From positions 129,515,688 through 129,579,687 of the forward strand of contig OY757015.1 of the NCBI GenBank assembly GCA_963580285.1: a stretch of 64,000 nucleotides of DNA, in the 5' to 3' direction. The notes under the pieces are model-generated. The model saw only the letters and a program-made list of their open reading frames with translations. It was not told the DNA's origin and did not search any database. The position numbers and the translations under genes are program-made. Shown piece after piece: positions 9,085-17,807 of this stretch (position 1 is the first letter of the stretch; each line of letters begins with the position of its first letter). The stretch comes from Lucinisca nassula (taxonomy: Eukaryota > Mollusca > Bivalvia > Lucinida > Lucinidae).

Positions 9085-9299
9085 ATTCTAACATGATGCT
9101 AAACTGAAATACAGTAGTAACAAAGCGTTATCTTGGGGACTATTTTGCAGCGGATGTCGACAGAAGGAAATGTTTACATGCAACGTCACGATGACGCCAA
9201 ATTGCACGCACCACGTTGACGACGTGAATTATCGCATATTTGCAAACGCTGACGTTTCCACTGGGTTCAATGGGAAAAACGTTAACGTCATGTTAGAAT
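9085..9299. mobile_element. 215-bp MITE with 12-bp terminal inverted repeats
   Basis: Perfect ends ATTCTAACATGA and TCATGTTAGAAT. The interior holds AACGTCACGATGACGCC and GTTGACGACGTG. It directly adjoins the 168-bp palindrome, so the two may form one composite element splitting the 35-bp array. Confidence 0.6.
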
Positions 9300-9510
9300 T
9301 AGGGTTACCGAATCTCAGTTGTTCTAAGCATTGTTAGCTTAAGCTTGTTAGTGGTCAAAATGTTCTGTGAAGTATAGCAGCTGAGAAAGTTGCACCATAA
9401 AAAATACTAAAAATTCGAACACCTTGAAGACTTGCTATTATTCTCCAAAATTCTACCCAATGTGTTTCACAATCCTGCAAGGATTCCAAAAGGTGCAGAC
9501 AGAATGGTAA

Positions 9511-9572
9511 ACAGTGTAGGCCCTGATCAGACTGCTCCTTAAGGAGCAGTCTGATCTGGGTCTACACTGTTT
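9511..9572. repeat. PAL-1 MITE palindrome
   Basis: Stem ACAGTGTAGGCCCTGATCAG and complement, with an AGACTGCTCCTTAAGGAGCA tip. The flank CTTAGGCCTATCTGTCCCAA is shared with other PAL-1 copies, including 4230-4265. Confidence 0.85.
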
Positions 9573-9704
9573 TCTTAGGCCTATCTGTCCCAATACTTAG
9601 GATCATTACAGTAATTTTTTGCTGTAAAAATAGCGCAATGCTAATCACAAACTTTTCAACAAAAGATTGATTGCCCTGACCACGTGGGAGTAGTAGCCAT
9701 TTTG

Positions 9705-9872
9705 AAAGTGAGTGAGTGAGTTTGAGTTTTACGTCCCACCAACAGCTAAGGTCATACGGAGACGGGACCTCGGTTTAAAGACTCATCCGAAAGTCTGGAG
9801 AAGCCCGGGATCGATCCTGCGATCCCTGGTTTACAAGGCGAGTAGCGTAACCACTGCACCACGGAGGCTTCT
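9705..9872 (-). mobile_element. SINE-C, minus orientation
   Basis: Read on the minus strand: tRNA-like head GAAGCCTCCGTGGTGCAGTG with a B-box-like GGATCGATCCC, body GGATGAGTCTTTAAACCGAG, and end TGGGACGTAAAACTCAAA plus (ACTC)n. A copy of the family in the other direction is at 51846-52018. Confidence 0.88.
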
Positions 9873-10039
9873 AGCCATTTTGAAAGAGCATGAAATACCA
9901 GTAAAGGCTTTTTTAAAGATGTTTGCAGAGTTATAGCTTCCCAGACTATGTAATACATTTTCATGCTCAACTCAACTGGGCACAAAATTTGTCTTGCTTA
10001 TAAATAGTTGTTTGCATTTAAACATTTATAAGCAGGACT

Positions 10040-10405
10040 AGTACAAGTCCCTGCTGATTCAGTTGTGAGTTATTGTTAGAACTGCCTCATTGAGCCAATT
10101 CTAACGAGCACCCATAGCCTATCTTTGCAGTATAAATAAGAGAAACATCACAGATTTTCATCAGACAAGTAACCATTTCAGAGATTTATGTCTCACCAAC
10201 AGATGAGGTCATACGGAGACAGAACCTCGGTTTAAAGACTCATCCTAAAGTCTTGAAAAGCCGGAGATCGAATCAAATGAGGACCCACAAGCTATCCCTT
10301 GGAGCAGAAATAAGTAAAATAATGAATACCCCTTTAAATCCCATTTTGATCTATAAAGTGGGGTTTACAGGGGTGTTCATTACAAGGACTTGTTAACATG
10401 ATGCG
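10040..10405 (-). mobile_element. PAL-2 MITE (reverse) interrupted by a SINE-C fragment
   Basis: PAL-2 modules in reverse: GCCTCATTGAGCCAATTCTA tip, TATAAATAAGAGAAACATCA, then GGGGTTTACAGGGGTGTTCA and AAGGACTTGTTAACATGATG. Between them (about 10185-10275) is a SINE-C body fragment (CATACGGAGACAGAACCTCG). Confidence 0.7.
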
Positions 10406-10460
10406 CCATGTACATTATTTAAACTTGTTATTCAGTCCCTAAGAAAATTATCACAAATAT

Positions 10461-10716
10461 GATTAGCAAAAGTTGAGTCCAACCATATGCAGCTATGGTA
10501 GGTTTTGTTTTGTTTGATTTGAGGTTTAACCCATTCAGTACCAGAAACCCCTTAAGGAGTACCCTGGCAAAAAGTGCAGGCCCAATATGATTAGCAAAAG
10601 TTGAGTCCAACCATATGCAGCTATGGTAGGTTTTGTTTTGTTTGATTTGAGGTTTAACCCATTCAGTACCAGAAACCCCTTAAGGAGTACCCTGGCAAAA
10701 AGTGCAGGCCCAGATC
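10461..10716. repeat. 128-bp tandem duplication
   Basis: Two apparently identical copies start at 10461 and 10589, each opening GATTAGCAAAAGTTGAGTCC and ending at AAGTGCAGGCCCA. The second copy runs on into a full PAL-1 palindrome (10700-10757), so the first is cut in the PAL-1 stem. No difference between copies was seen, so it is recent. Confidence 0.9.
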
Positions 10717-10757
10717 AGACGCCGCATTCTGCGGCATCTGATCTGGGCCTACACTGT
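10700..10757. repeat. PAL-1 MITE palindrome
   Basis: Stem AGTGCAGGCCCAGATCAGAC with tip GCCGCATTCTGCGGC, then GGGCCTACACTGTTTGCT. Confidence 0.85.
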
Positions 10758-10871
10758 TTGCTAAAAGTTCAGTCATTTTCCAAATAAATTTTGATGAAAA
10801 CACAACCTGTCACCCCTAAATTTTGAAATGAACTCCTGCTACTGTATGTATAAGGAGAAAGATTCCGTTTG

Positions 10872-11165
10872 GTACAAAAAGGGTTAACATCCCCATCAAC
10901 ACTGTACAAGTCATTTTGGAGACATTGCTTCCAATTTCTGGGACTTTTACCTGACATTGAGATGATGTGACATCCCAAGCCATGTTGCCCAATGAAACCA
11001 ATAGGGTTAATATAAGCATGGATGGTCAGACTCGCACCGCTTTGCCTGGCAGACTAAGACCCTCTAAGCGGTTTACCTGTACTCATGTGCGGTCTGTTTC
11101 AGCTCTGTGTGGAAGCATCATGCAGCCCATCTATTTCTTCAAGCCCCAATGGAGGGGGGTGGGGG
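10872..11165 (-). mobile_element. SINE-B, minus orientation
   Basis: Reverse SINE-B: TTAACATCCCCATCAACACT at the left (tail side), the TGACATCCCAAGCC hairpin region, AGACCCTCTAAGCGGTTTAC, and CATGCAGCCCATCTATTTCT at the right. It lies about 75 bp inside intron 1 from exon 1. Confidence 0.85.
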
Positions 11166-11238
11166 GACCAAAATATGGTATGTTTTACAAATTGCATGTG
11201 TGTGTGTGAGTGTTGTAGGTGCGTTGAAAGTTTATTAC

Positions 11239-11408
11239 CTGATGCAGTCATTAGGATAGTTGACACAATCTGTATTACATCGGTAACGTTCCCATGACAA
11301 CCATCCCATTGGCGGTGTCCGGGCCAAACCATTGTCCAAGGATAGTACACTATGGGTGCATATCAGAAGCACTACTGGGATGACACAGACCATAAATATG
11401 TAAGGCAT
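11239..11408 (-). CDS. GLA/NAGA: GH27 alpha-galactosidase / alpha-N-acetylgalactosaminidase, coding exon 1 (start codon and signal peptide)
   Basis: A short exon (170 nt). ATG at 11408-11406 directly follows an acceptor (TTTCTTGTACAG), so a 5' noncoding exon should lie to the right. It encodes [17 protein letters not shown] as a hydrophobic signal peptide, likely cleaved near SVLS|LDNG. Then comes the GH27 N-terminus [19 protein letters not shown] and RCNTDC...DCI with the expected cysteines. The donor is AG|GTAATAAAC at 11239/11238. The split Ser codon is completed by exon 2 to give DCISEKLY. The three exons together give about 173 residues of a protein usually near 400, so roughly 60 percent is outside the window. 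Family identity is strong; substrate specificity is open. Confidence 0.93.
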
Positions 11409-11495
11409 CTGTACAAGAAATACAACAAATGGTATTATTATTTATTAGCTCTTAACCCTTGTCCTGCTAATCCCGGATAAGCCTCATCTTTGAAA

Positions 11496-11541
11496 CAATG
11501 TAGATCCAGATCAGATGGCTTCTGACGAAGCCATCTGATCC
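11496..11541. repeat. PAL-1 MITE fragment
   Basis: AATGTAGATCCAGATCAGAT followed by GGCTTCTGACGAAGCCATCT. The right arm is cut after GATCCAGGCCTGGGG. Confidence 0.7.
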
Positions 11542-11552
11542 AGGCCTGGGGT

Positions 11553-11712
11553 CGAATACTTTCAAAAGTATTTGAATACAAATACAAATACTTTGCATTT
11601 CACGAATACAGAATACAAATAAAAATACATTTTTTATGAATGTATTCGAATGAGAATACAAACACTTTGCAAATGTATTCAAATACTTTTAGAATACTTT
11701 TGAATACATTTC
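11553..11712. repeat. GAATAC/GTATTC-rich repeat
   Basis: Short GAATAC and GTATTC words recur on both strands (TTGAATACAAATACAAATAC, AATGTATTCGAATGAGAATA, TTTTGAATACATTTC), giving a diffuse inverted repeat. This pattern is common at dispersed hAT-like MITEs, but no clear ends were found. Confidence 0.5.
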
Positions 11713-11719
11713 AATCAAA

Positions 11720-12055
11720 ATGAAGGACTTATACAAAACAAAAACACCTGGTGACTGTAGTAATGTTTGGGTTATAGACAGATACACATCTCTTTGTTTT
11801 CTCTAGAACAATTTAAGACACAATCAATGAAGGTGTGCAGGATCTTGTATGACACAGGTCATTTGTAGTGTCTGCAGCATTTATCAATCAAAAGCTAATG
11901 ATTGATGAATTACATTACTTCACACAAACACCAAAGATGGGGTATCCATCTACTCATACCTAGCTATTTGAAAGCAAAATCATTTCAAGTTAATATTGCA
12001 TTACCTGAAAGAGCTGTAGTCTGTTACCTTCATGTGTTTGTTTGTATTGGAGTTT
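11720..12055. other. stretch without recognised feature
   Basis: No repeat, exon or RNA recognised. A 5' noncoding exon or the promoter of the GH27 gene could lie here or further right, but nothing in the sequence fixes it. Confidence 0.4.
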
Positions 12056-12057
12056 AA

Positions 12058-13345
12058 CACGGTCGGGTATAAAAGCCAAGGCCGTGCCAGGCCGAGCCAA
12101 AAATGCTGATCAGAAGATTTTGTATTTCGTCTCTTGTTATAATTAAGATATATATCTAGGTCAGTTGGGTATCAAATAATTATAAATAACATGTTTGATA
12201 ACCGCACAAAGGTTTATCTCTCTACATTGTTTTTCTTGAAATAACCGTTTTTCCAAAATCGAGGGGTATAAAAGCCAGGGCCGGGGAAAATGATAATATT
12301 TCTTAATTTCTCGCAAATCTACAGGTTAAAGTACTTCTTTTTTGTCCTGAAAATATTTGAATTTGATTATTGTCATCACTTGTCCATAGAAAAAGATAAC
12401 AAACATATAAGACTACCTTAAATTATCAATTTTCTTACTTCTGAATTGTTTCTATTTTTAGATTGACTTGATTAAAGAAAACGACGGAAAAGGACCGAAA
12501 GGGAAGAAAGTTTTGTTTACTGCTAGCTGGAATTAGAGAAAAATAACATTTTTTTTCTTTATCATTTTAATATACACATACATGTTAGCAAATATAACAA
12601 TCAATTTTTATATTTCTTTAATTCCAGCTAACAGTGCGCTTTGGTGGAGCGCTTTGGTGCAGTGGTAGCGCATCGGATTAGTGATCAAGAGGTTGCGGGT
12701 TCGAGCCTCACGCTGACCAAAGTGTTGTGCCCTTGAGCAAGGCACTTCATCCACATTGCTTAAAAAAAAAAAAAAATAGAAAACAGAAAGTACTGGTTAC
12801 CACCCAGGAAATCCTGCTCGTAATGCTCAGATGTGAGCGAGTAGCAGTAATAGGAGAAAAAAAAAAAAAAACAGTAACAATACTTTTTTTTACTTTTTCG
12901 GTACATTTCGTTCGTTTCCTTTAGTAAAGTTAATCTAAAAATAGAAACGATTAGAAAATAAGAAATAAGATCATTTAAGGTGATTTTGATATGTTTATTA
13001 TATTTTCTATGTACACATGATGAAACATATCAAATTTAAATAACATCTGGGCAAAATGAATTTCTTAAACCGATAAAATCGTAAGAAATTAAGAAATGTT
13101 TCCATTTTTCCCGGCCTTGGGTTTTATACCTCGATTTTGGAAAAAATGTTATTAAAACAATGTAGAGAGATGAACCTTCGTGTAGTTATTCAATATTTTA
13201 TTCATAATAATTTTATACCAAACTGACTGCAATATATAGCTTCATTGTGGCAAGAGACGAAATATAAAATTTTGGATCGGCATTTTTTGGCTCGGCGGCT
13301 CGGCTCGGCCCGGTGCGGCCTTGGCTTTTATACCCGACCGTTTAA
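12058..13345. mobile_element. foldback element with about 450-bp terminal inverted repeats
   Basis: Left end ACGGTCGGGTATAAAAGCC and right end GGCTTTTATACCCGACCGT are exact complements. Complementarity continues inwards with drift through the GGTATAAAAGCCAGGGCCGG region and the TTTCTATTTTTAGATTGACT region to about 12520 and 12890. TTTAA-type sequence flanks both ends. No transposase frame was found. The loop holds a tRNA-headed SINE (12630-12775) and A-rich runs. Confidence 0.85.
12630..12775 (+). mobile_element. tRNA-headed SINE with poly-A tail
   Basis: A-box-like GGTGCAGTGGTAGCGCATCG and B-box GGTTCGAGCC, then the conserved CCTTGAGCAAGGCACTTCAT module and an A-run at 12762-12776. It lies in the loop of the foldback element. 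Confidence 0.75.
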
Positions 13346-13585
13346 AGCCCCAGTCAATACTATTTTAGGTCATTTTTTAGGCTGGTCAGTTTACCTATCC
13401 ACACGTTTCCTGGACAGGCTTAACCTGTACAGTGCACATTCTTTTGCCAGAAACTGACAACTGCCCTTCTTGAATCAGCGGTAGGGAGAGAGATTTCTAA
13501 CCCGAGATCTCTGGCTGTAGCCGTTAAAGCCGCCAAATCAGAAAATAAAAAAGGCTTTTAGACGTCAGAGAAGGCTCGGATTAAG

Positions 13586-14987
13586 GGTTCCGGGTCATTT
13601 CGGCCCATAACAAAATCGGCCCATGTCAAAATCGGCCCATGACAAAATCGGCCCATAGCAATTTCGGCCCATAAATGATTAAAAGGCTGGTATAGGGGTC
13701 AATTATCAGCAAAAAATAAAAAAAAGGAAAGATATTGTTATGATAAAATACATGTATATACAATTTATTTATTTACCGCTTTTCACCGCTAGGCATCTGT
13801 ATCTTATTTTCAAAAATTACATCCCTCAGATGTGAGTCTTCTCGCAATGCAAACTTTGTAATGGAAGATAAGAAATAAAAATAATATAAAAGAGGGTGTG
13901 TTTATTTCGCAAATAATATATATTTATGAACTTGGAAATACTAGTTCTGTTGTCATTGCTTATTTGTTTATATTGTTGGCACATGTCGGTATACAAAATG
14001 ATTAATAATCACTTTAGGTTGTTGCCTTTATCGACAGGTGCCTTAAAGCAACAGACAGAACGATTATCACTTTACTCAAACCTCAGTCATTATTGGGGCA
14101 CGTGCCAATCATCCATAAGTCTATGTCTCTAAATGCGTGTCTTTAATTCTTTCTTTGTTTCTTGCTTTCGGTTCCGTTTTATGAATGTTATTGGACAGGG
14201 GTGGACCGACAGCTATATGTGGGCCTATCACCGGGGCCAAACAAAAGACTCACATCAGCCTGTGTATCCGCGCAGTCTGATTTGTGTCTAACTATGAATC
14301 ATAAAGTAGCCAAAGCGCGCGCGTGCGTGCGTGTGTGTGTGTGTGAATTCGGGTTTAACGTCGCTTTCAACAATCTTTCAGTCATATCACGACGGTGTCT
14401 GGTTGCGACAGGGAGCTCAATGCTCACTTTCATAGTGCTGCCTCAATGAAGGATCATGTCCCAGACACCTTACATGATACCACACCCAGTCACATTATCC
14501 TGACACTGGGTCGACCAGTCCTAGCTCTACCCCGTAAATCTGAGTGCCAAGCGAGGAGCAGCTAGTACCATTCTTAACGACTTTGGTATGTCGCGGCCCG
14601 GGATCGAACCCGAGACCTCCGTTCCCCGGCGCGGACACTCTACCAACTGAACTATCGGGGCCGGTATTACGTAAATGGAAGTGTTGAAAAGCAGAAATAA
14701 GAAATACAATGTACAACGAAATTCTTAACAATTTCATAAGCCCAATGTGTCTGTGAACAATGCTTGATGTCAGTTTTCTAACCATTGCCTGCAGTGAAAA
14801 CAATAAAATACATGCTACTGATTTAATTGGCCGTGCAAGCAAATCATTTATATGCAAACATAATAATTATACCATCATTAAAATTGTGGATCGAAATTGC
14901 TATGGGCCGATTTTGTATGGGCCGATTTTGTTATGGGCCGATTTTGTCATGGGCCGATTTTGTTATGGGCCGAAATGTCCAGGGACC
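13586..14987. mobile_element. 1.4-kb TIR element with tandem-repeat termini and 8-bp target duplication
   Basis: Flanked by GGATTAAG at 13578-13585 and 14988-14995. Ends GGTTCCGGGTCATTTCGGCC and the complement of GGCCGAAATGTCCAGGGACC. Inside each end are about five tandem copies of a 17-21 bp word AAAATCGGCCCATGAC, in opposite orientation at the two ends. The interior (13690-14880) holds no transposase frame, only a SINE-A copy. An 8-bp duplication fits hAT, P or Merlin-type elements; the superfamily is undecided. Confidence 0.88.
14324..14664 (-). mobile_element. SINE-A, minus orientation, inside the 1.4-kb TIR element
   Basis: Read on the minus strand: GGCCCCGATAGTTCAGTTGG tRNA-like head, B box GGTTCGATCCC, TCCTCGCTTGGCACTCAGAT body, GACACCGTCGTGATATGACT, end GCGACGTTAAACCCGAATTC and an (AC)n tail. 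It matches the copy at 31919-32272. Confidence 0.92.
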
Positions 14988-15029
14988 GGATTAAGAGATT
15001 TCATGACCAATCTCCAGCAAAAACTGTTG

Positions 15030-15135
15030 CCTGTCATTTCATCTCGATGTCGGGTAAAAGTCCCACAAAATTGGAAGCAATGTCTCCAAAATGAACTTTA
15101 CAGTGTTGACGGGGAAGTTTAACTTCAAATAAAAA
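15030..15135 (+). mobile_element. SINE-B 3' fragment
   Basis: TGTCATTTCATCTCGATGTC, AAAGTCCCACAAAATTGGAA, CAGTGTTGACGGGGAAGTTT: the SINE-B 3' half only. Confidence 0.8.
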
Positions 15136-15317
15136 AGCAAAAACAAAACTAAAAGTTTCTAATACCTGCGGTTGCCGGTCTGCCATTTTAATGAAAACAA
15201 AACCATCACATGATTTGTATCACGTGATCAACTGACACGGTGGGTAGAGCTAAACAGCGAAAGAAAAACGAAAGTAGACATAGGTGATTTATCAATCAGT
15301 TTGTTTTTGTTTGATAT

Positions 15318-15425
15318 TCCCGTCAGCATTATATGAGTTATTTTGGAGACGTTGTTTCCAGTTTTGTGGGACTTTTAACCGATATTGAGATGGAATGACA
15401 TCTCAAGCCCTGTCGCCTATTGAAC
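15318..15425 (-). mobile_element. SINE-B 3' fragment, inverted
   Basis: Reverse SINE-B tail side with TTCCCGTCAGCATTATATGA, GTTTCCAGTTTTGTGGGACT and GACATCTCAAGCCCTGTCGC. With the copy at 15030 it flanks a 180-bp spacer in opposite orientation. Confidence 0.8.
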
Positions 15426-15429
15426 ACCG

Positions 15430-15948
15430 CCAAGCACGACCCTCCGTGCTCGTCCAGACAGCCAAGCAGAGATCCACTGGAGGGCACCATCCCAGACACC
15501 ACAGTACTCAATCCCACACAGAAGTCCCCCGTGGGGGACCCCACCGAAAGCCCCGGCGAAGCCCACAACAACCAGGCCCGCCTGCCCGTGACCCCAACTA
15601 TGGCCCCGTCCACCCCCCCCCCCCCCCGCAGGCCGCGCACGAACCCGACAAGCCGGGCCCCACATGGCCAACCACCTCCAAACCCATGCCGGGACTCAAC
15701 AAGGACCCCGTGCTCTGTAAGATGCCTCATGATTGTGTCCACGATGATGCGCTCTAGAGACTTACAGCAAATACAAGTCAGCGATACTGGCCCACAATTG
15801 GCAGGATCATACTTTTCCCCTTTCTTGTAAATGGGCGCCACACCGGCCCGAAGCCAACCATCCGGGACCTCACGGCGGCCAGGGACCGACCGAAGATGCA
15901 GGCAAGGACCGGAGCAACATCTGCAGGACCAATCAAGACATCTTGATC
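15430..15948 (-). pseudogene. non-LTR reverse transcriptase fragment in GC-rich sequence
   Basis: Minus-strand 15690-15841 encodes VAPIYKKGEKYDPANCGPVS and CKSLERIIVDTIMRHL, the RT fingers region of a CR1/L2-type LINE. A frame-shifted upstream part at 15842-15945 gives PVLACIFGRSLAA. The adjoining 15430-15690 is unusually GC- and C-rich, includes a poly-C run (15605-15629), and has no recognised coding content. Confidence 0.75.
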
Positions 15949-15952
15949 TCTT

Positions 15953-16745
15953 TTGATGGAAAAGGGAAGGAAAGCTTTCTTTAAGATTAGAAAATGCGTT
16001 GGGTTTGATAATTCATGCTCACTGTCCGAAAAACTCTTTGATTCCCTAGTATCTCCTATTTTATTATATTGCAGTGAACTTTGGGGCAAAGATTCAACTT
16101 TCAGGGGCTCTGATCCCGTTGAGTATCTGCATCTTAAATTCATCCAGGAAATCCTTGGCGTACATTATAAAACGAAAAATTCTGCACGCAGAGCAGAATT
16201 GAACAGACTCCCATTGAAAGCAAAAATTCAGTTTTCTTCAATTAAACATTTTGAACATATTTCATTCTCGCAAAATAAGCTGGTTAACAGAATTTATCAA
16301 ATGACTAAGACAACCAATATGTGGATTCAAAATGTTGAAGACACTATTAAAAGCCTCGGTTTTCCACATGTCTTGTCAGATCATGCCACACAAATTCATA
16401 CACACATTTAACATATGCAGCTTCGAATCAATGATCAACTACTTCAAGAGCAAGATTCTTTTATTCAAAGTAGTCCAAAATTGGATATATATATATTTAT
16501 AAAGTTAATACTCGTGCACAATATGTAAATCTTGTAAGCAGCAGATCGGATAGGTCTGTTTTGGCTAAACTGCGATTTTAAAAGTGCACACAATCTTGCT
16601 ATAGAAGCAGGAAGGCATAGGGACATCTCGGTCTGATAGAAAATGCACTGTTTGTAGTACAGAATCAGTAGAGGATGAGAACCACTTTCTTTTTTAATGT
16701 GCGGCATACAGGCTGTTACGGGAGGCTATCTTTGGAAATTAAGCA
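15953..16745 (+). pseudogene. LINE ORF2 C-terminal fragment
   Basis: An open frame (15953-16411) encodes KAFFKIRKCVGFDNSCSLSE, SPILLYCSELWG and FIQEILGVHYKTKNSARRAE, the C-terminal part after the RT domain in a bivalve LINE family. Beyond the stop, broken frames continue with MQLRINDQLLQEQDSF and a terminal Cys cluster CTVCSTESVEDENHF. The RT domain itself is absent (5' truncation). The other copy of this type, at 22392-24550, shows the same ending. Confidence 0.85.
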
Positions 16746-16849
16746 AATAAAATACGAACATTTCATCTATGATATGCATGAGTAGTAGAAAGCAGCTGTA
16801 TTCTTTGCTGGCTAATAAAAATGTGACCTGTGTGAAACTACTAATAAAA

Positions 16850-17370
16850 ACATTAAATAAAAAATTGAAGTAGAGGCAATGATCAAGAATCGATACAATT
16901 AACCCACAGCTCCCATCAGAGACACCAAAGGGAAAGAAACACAAACATGAAACAACAGACCCTTACGGAAACATCAATAGCGGAAAGCCAAAAGGACAGT
17001 TATTTTCCCACAAAATAGCCAATAGGTTATCCAAAATAAAATAATATATGCGACACAAACACCTAAAGACAAACCATAACACGTGTGTGGGGGGGGGGGG
17101 GGGGGGGGGGCGTTTGCTTAAATCGATTTTACGAGGCCACAATCCTCACCCTTACTTCCGCCGCAATTAAGACAAATAATTTGTTCAGTCCGCATAAAGG
17201 CCTCCTAACTAATCAGTGCAACATCTCCGTGAACACAAAAATCAAACAACCACAGAGATGAAACAACGGTGATGTCTCGACAGCAAGAAACCACTGAAAT
17301 GCTGGAGCAAAAGAAACCCAACAGTTAGACTCCGATGGGCCCGACCAGAGACAGAGCATCAGGTACTAAA
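16850..17370 (-). mobile_element. RET-I 3' UTR fragment, inverted
   Basis: Minus-orientation match to the 3' UTR at 25480-26010: ATCGATACAATTAACCCACA, GACACCAAAGGGAAAGAAAC, a G-run (17090-17110) at the place of the C-run in the sense copy, and GGAGCAAAAGAAACCCAACA. The coding part is missing. Confidence 0.85.
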
Positions 17371-17805
17371 ACCCTTTTTTGAAAAGCGTACAATGTTGCT
17401 AGTGTCGTAACCTATGTAACTCCGGGTTTTTATCACCATTGCCCTGTTAAAACCGTCAATTTGTGTTGATATCTTAATTGCATTCAGTAGTATTGTATGT
17501 ATGCCATACCATTCATTGTGAATGTGTTCAGTGCAAATACATCATTGTCAATCATTGTCATTATATTTATGAGGCATATGGTGACATTTTATGTAAATAG
17601 GGATTCTTATGAAACGGATCCTCTTATTCCATAATAATCCAAATTACACAACAGCCTCCTGTGAGGTACCTTGCCCGACCTTGGCGGATTACAAAAAATG
17701 GCTCTCCAAAAGAGATTTTTTTTTTTCTACTTCTACCAGATACTCCCAACAATCAATTACTATCTATCTTCATGTACTGAGTCGGCCATATTTGGCCATA
17801 TATAA
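17371..17805. other. stretch without recognised feature
   Basis: An open frame at 17609-17899 shows no family signature and no splice support, so I do not call it a gene. Confidence 0.4.
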
Positions 17806-17807
17806 CA

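Larger units (their letters stand above)
4606..11238 (-). other. GH27 intron 1
   Basis: A 6.6-kb GT-AG intron between exon 1 (donor GTAATAAAC from 11238) and exon 2. It holds the CR1-like LINE with its nested insertions (4800-8765), a triplicated 35-mer broken by palindromic elements (8797-9300), PAL-1 copies, SINE-C, PAL-2 and SINE-B. Most of its length is transposon. Confidence 0.85.

Noticed and set aside
15395..15830. Proline-rich open frames on the plus strand
   Set aside because: GC-rich sequence opposite an RT fragment; no repeat periodicity or domain that supports a real protein.
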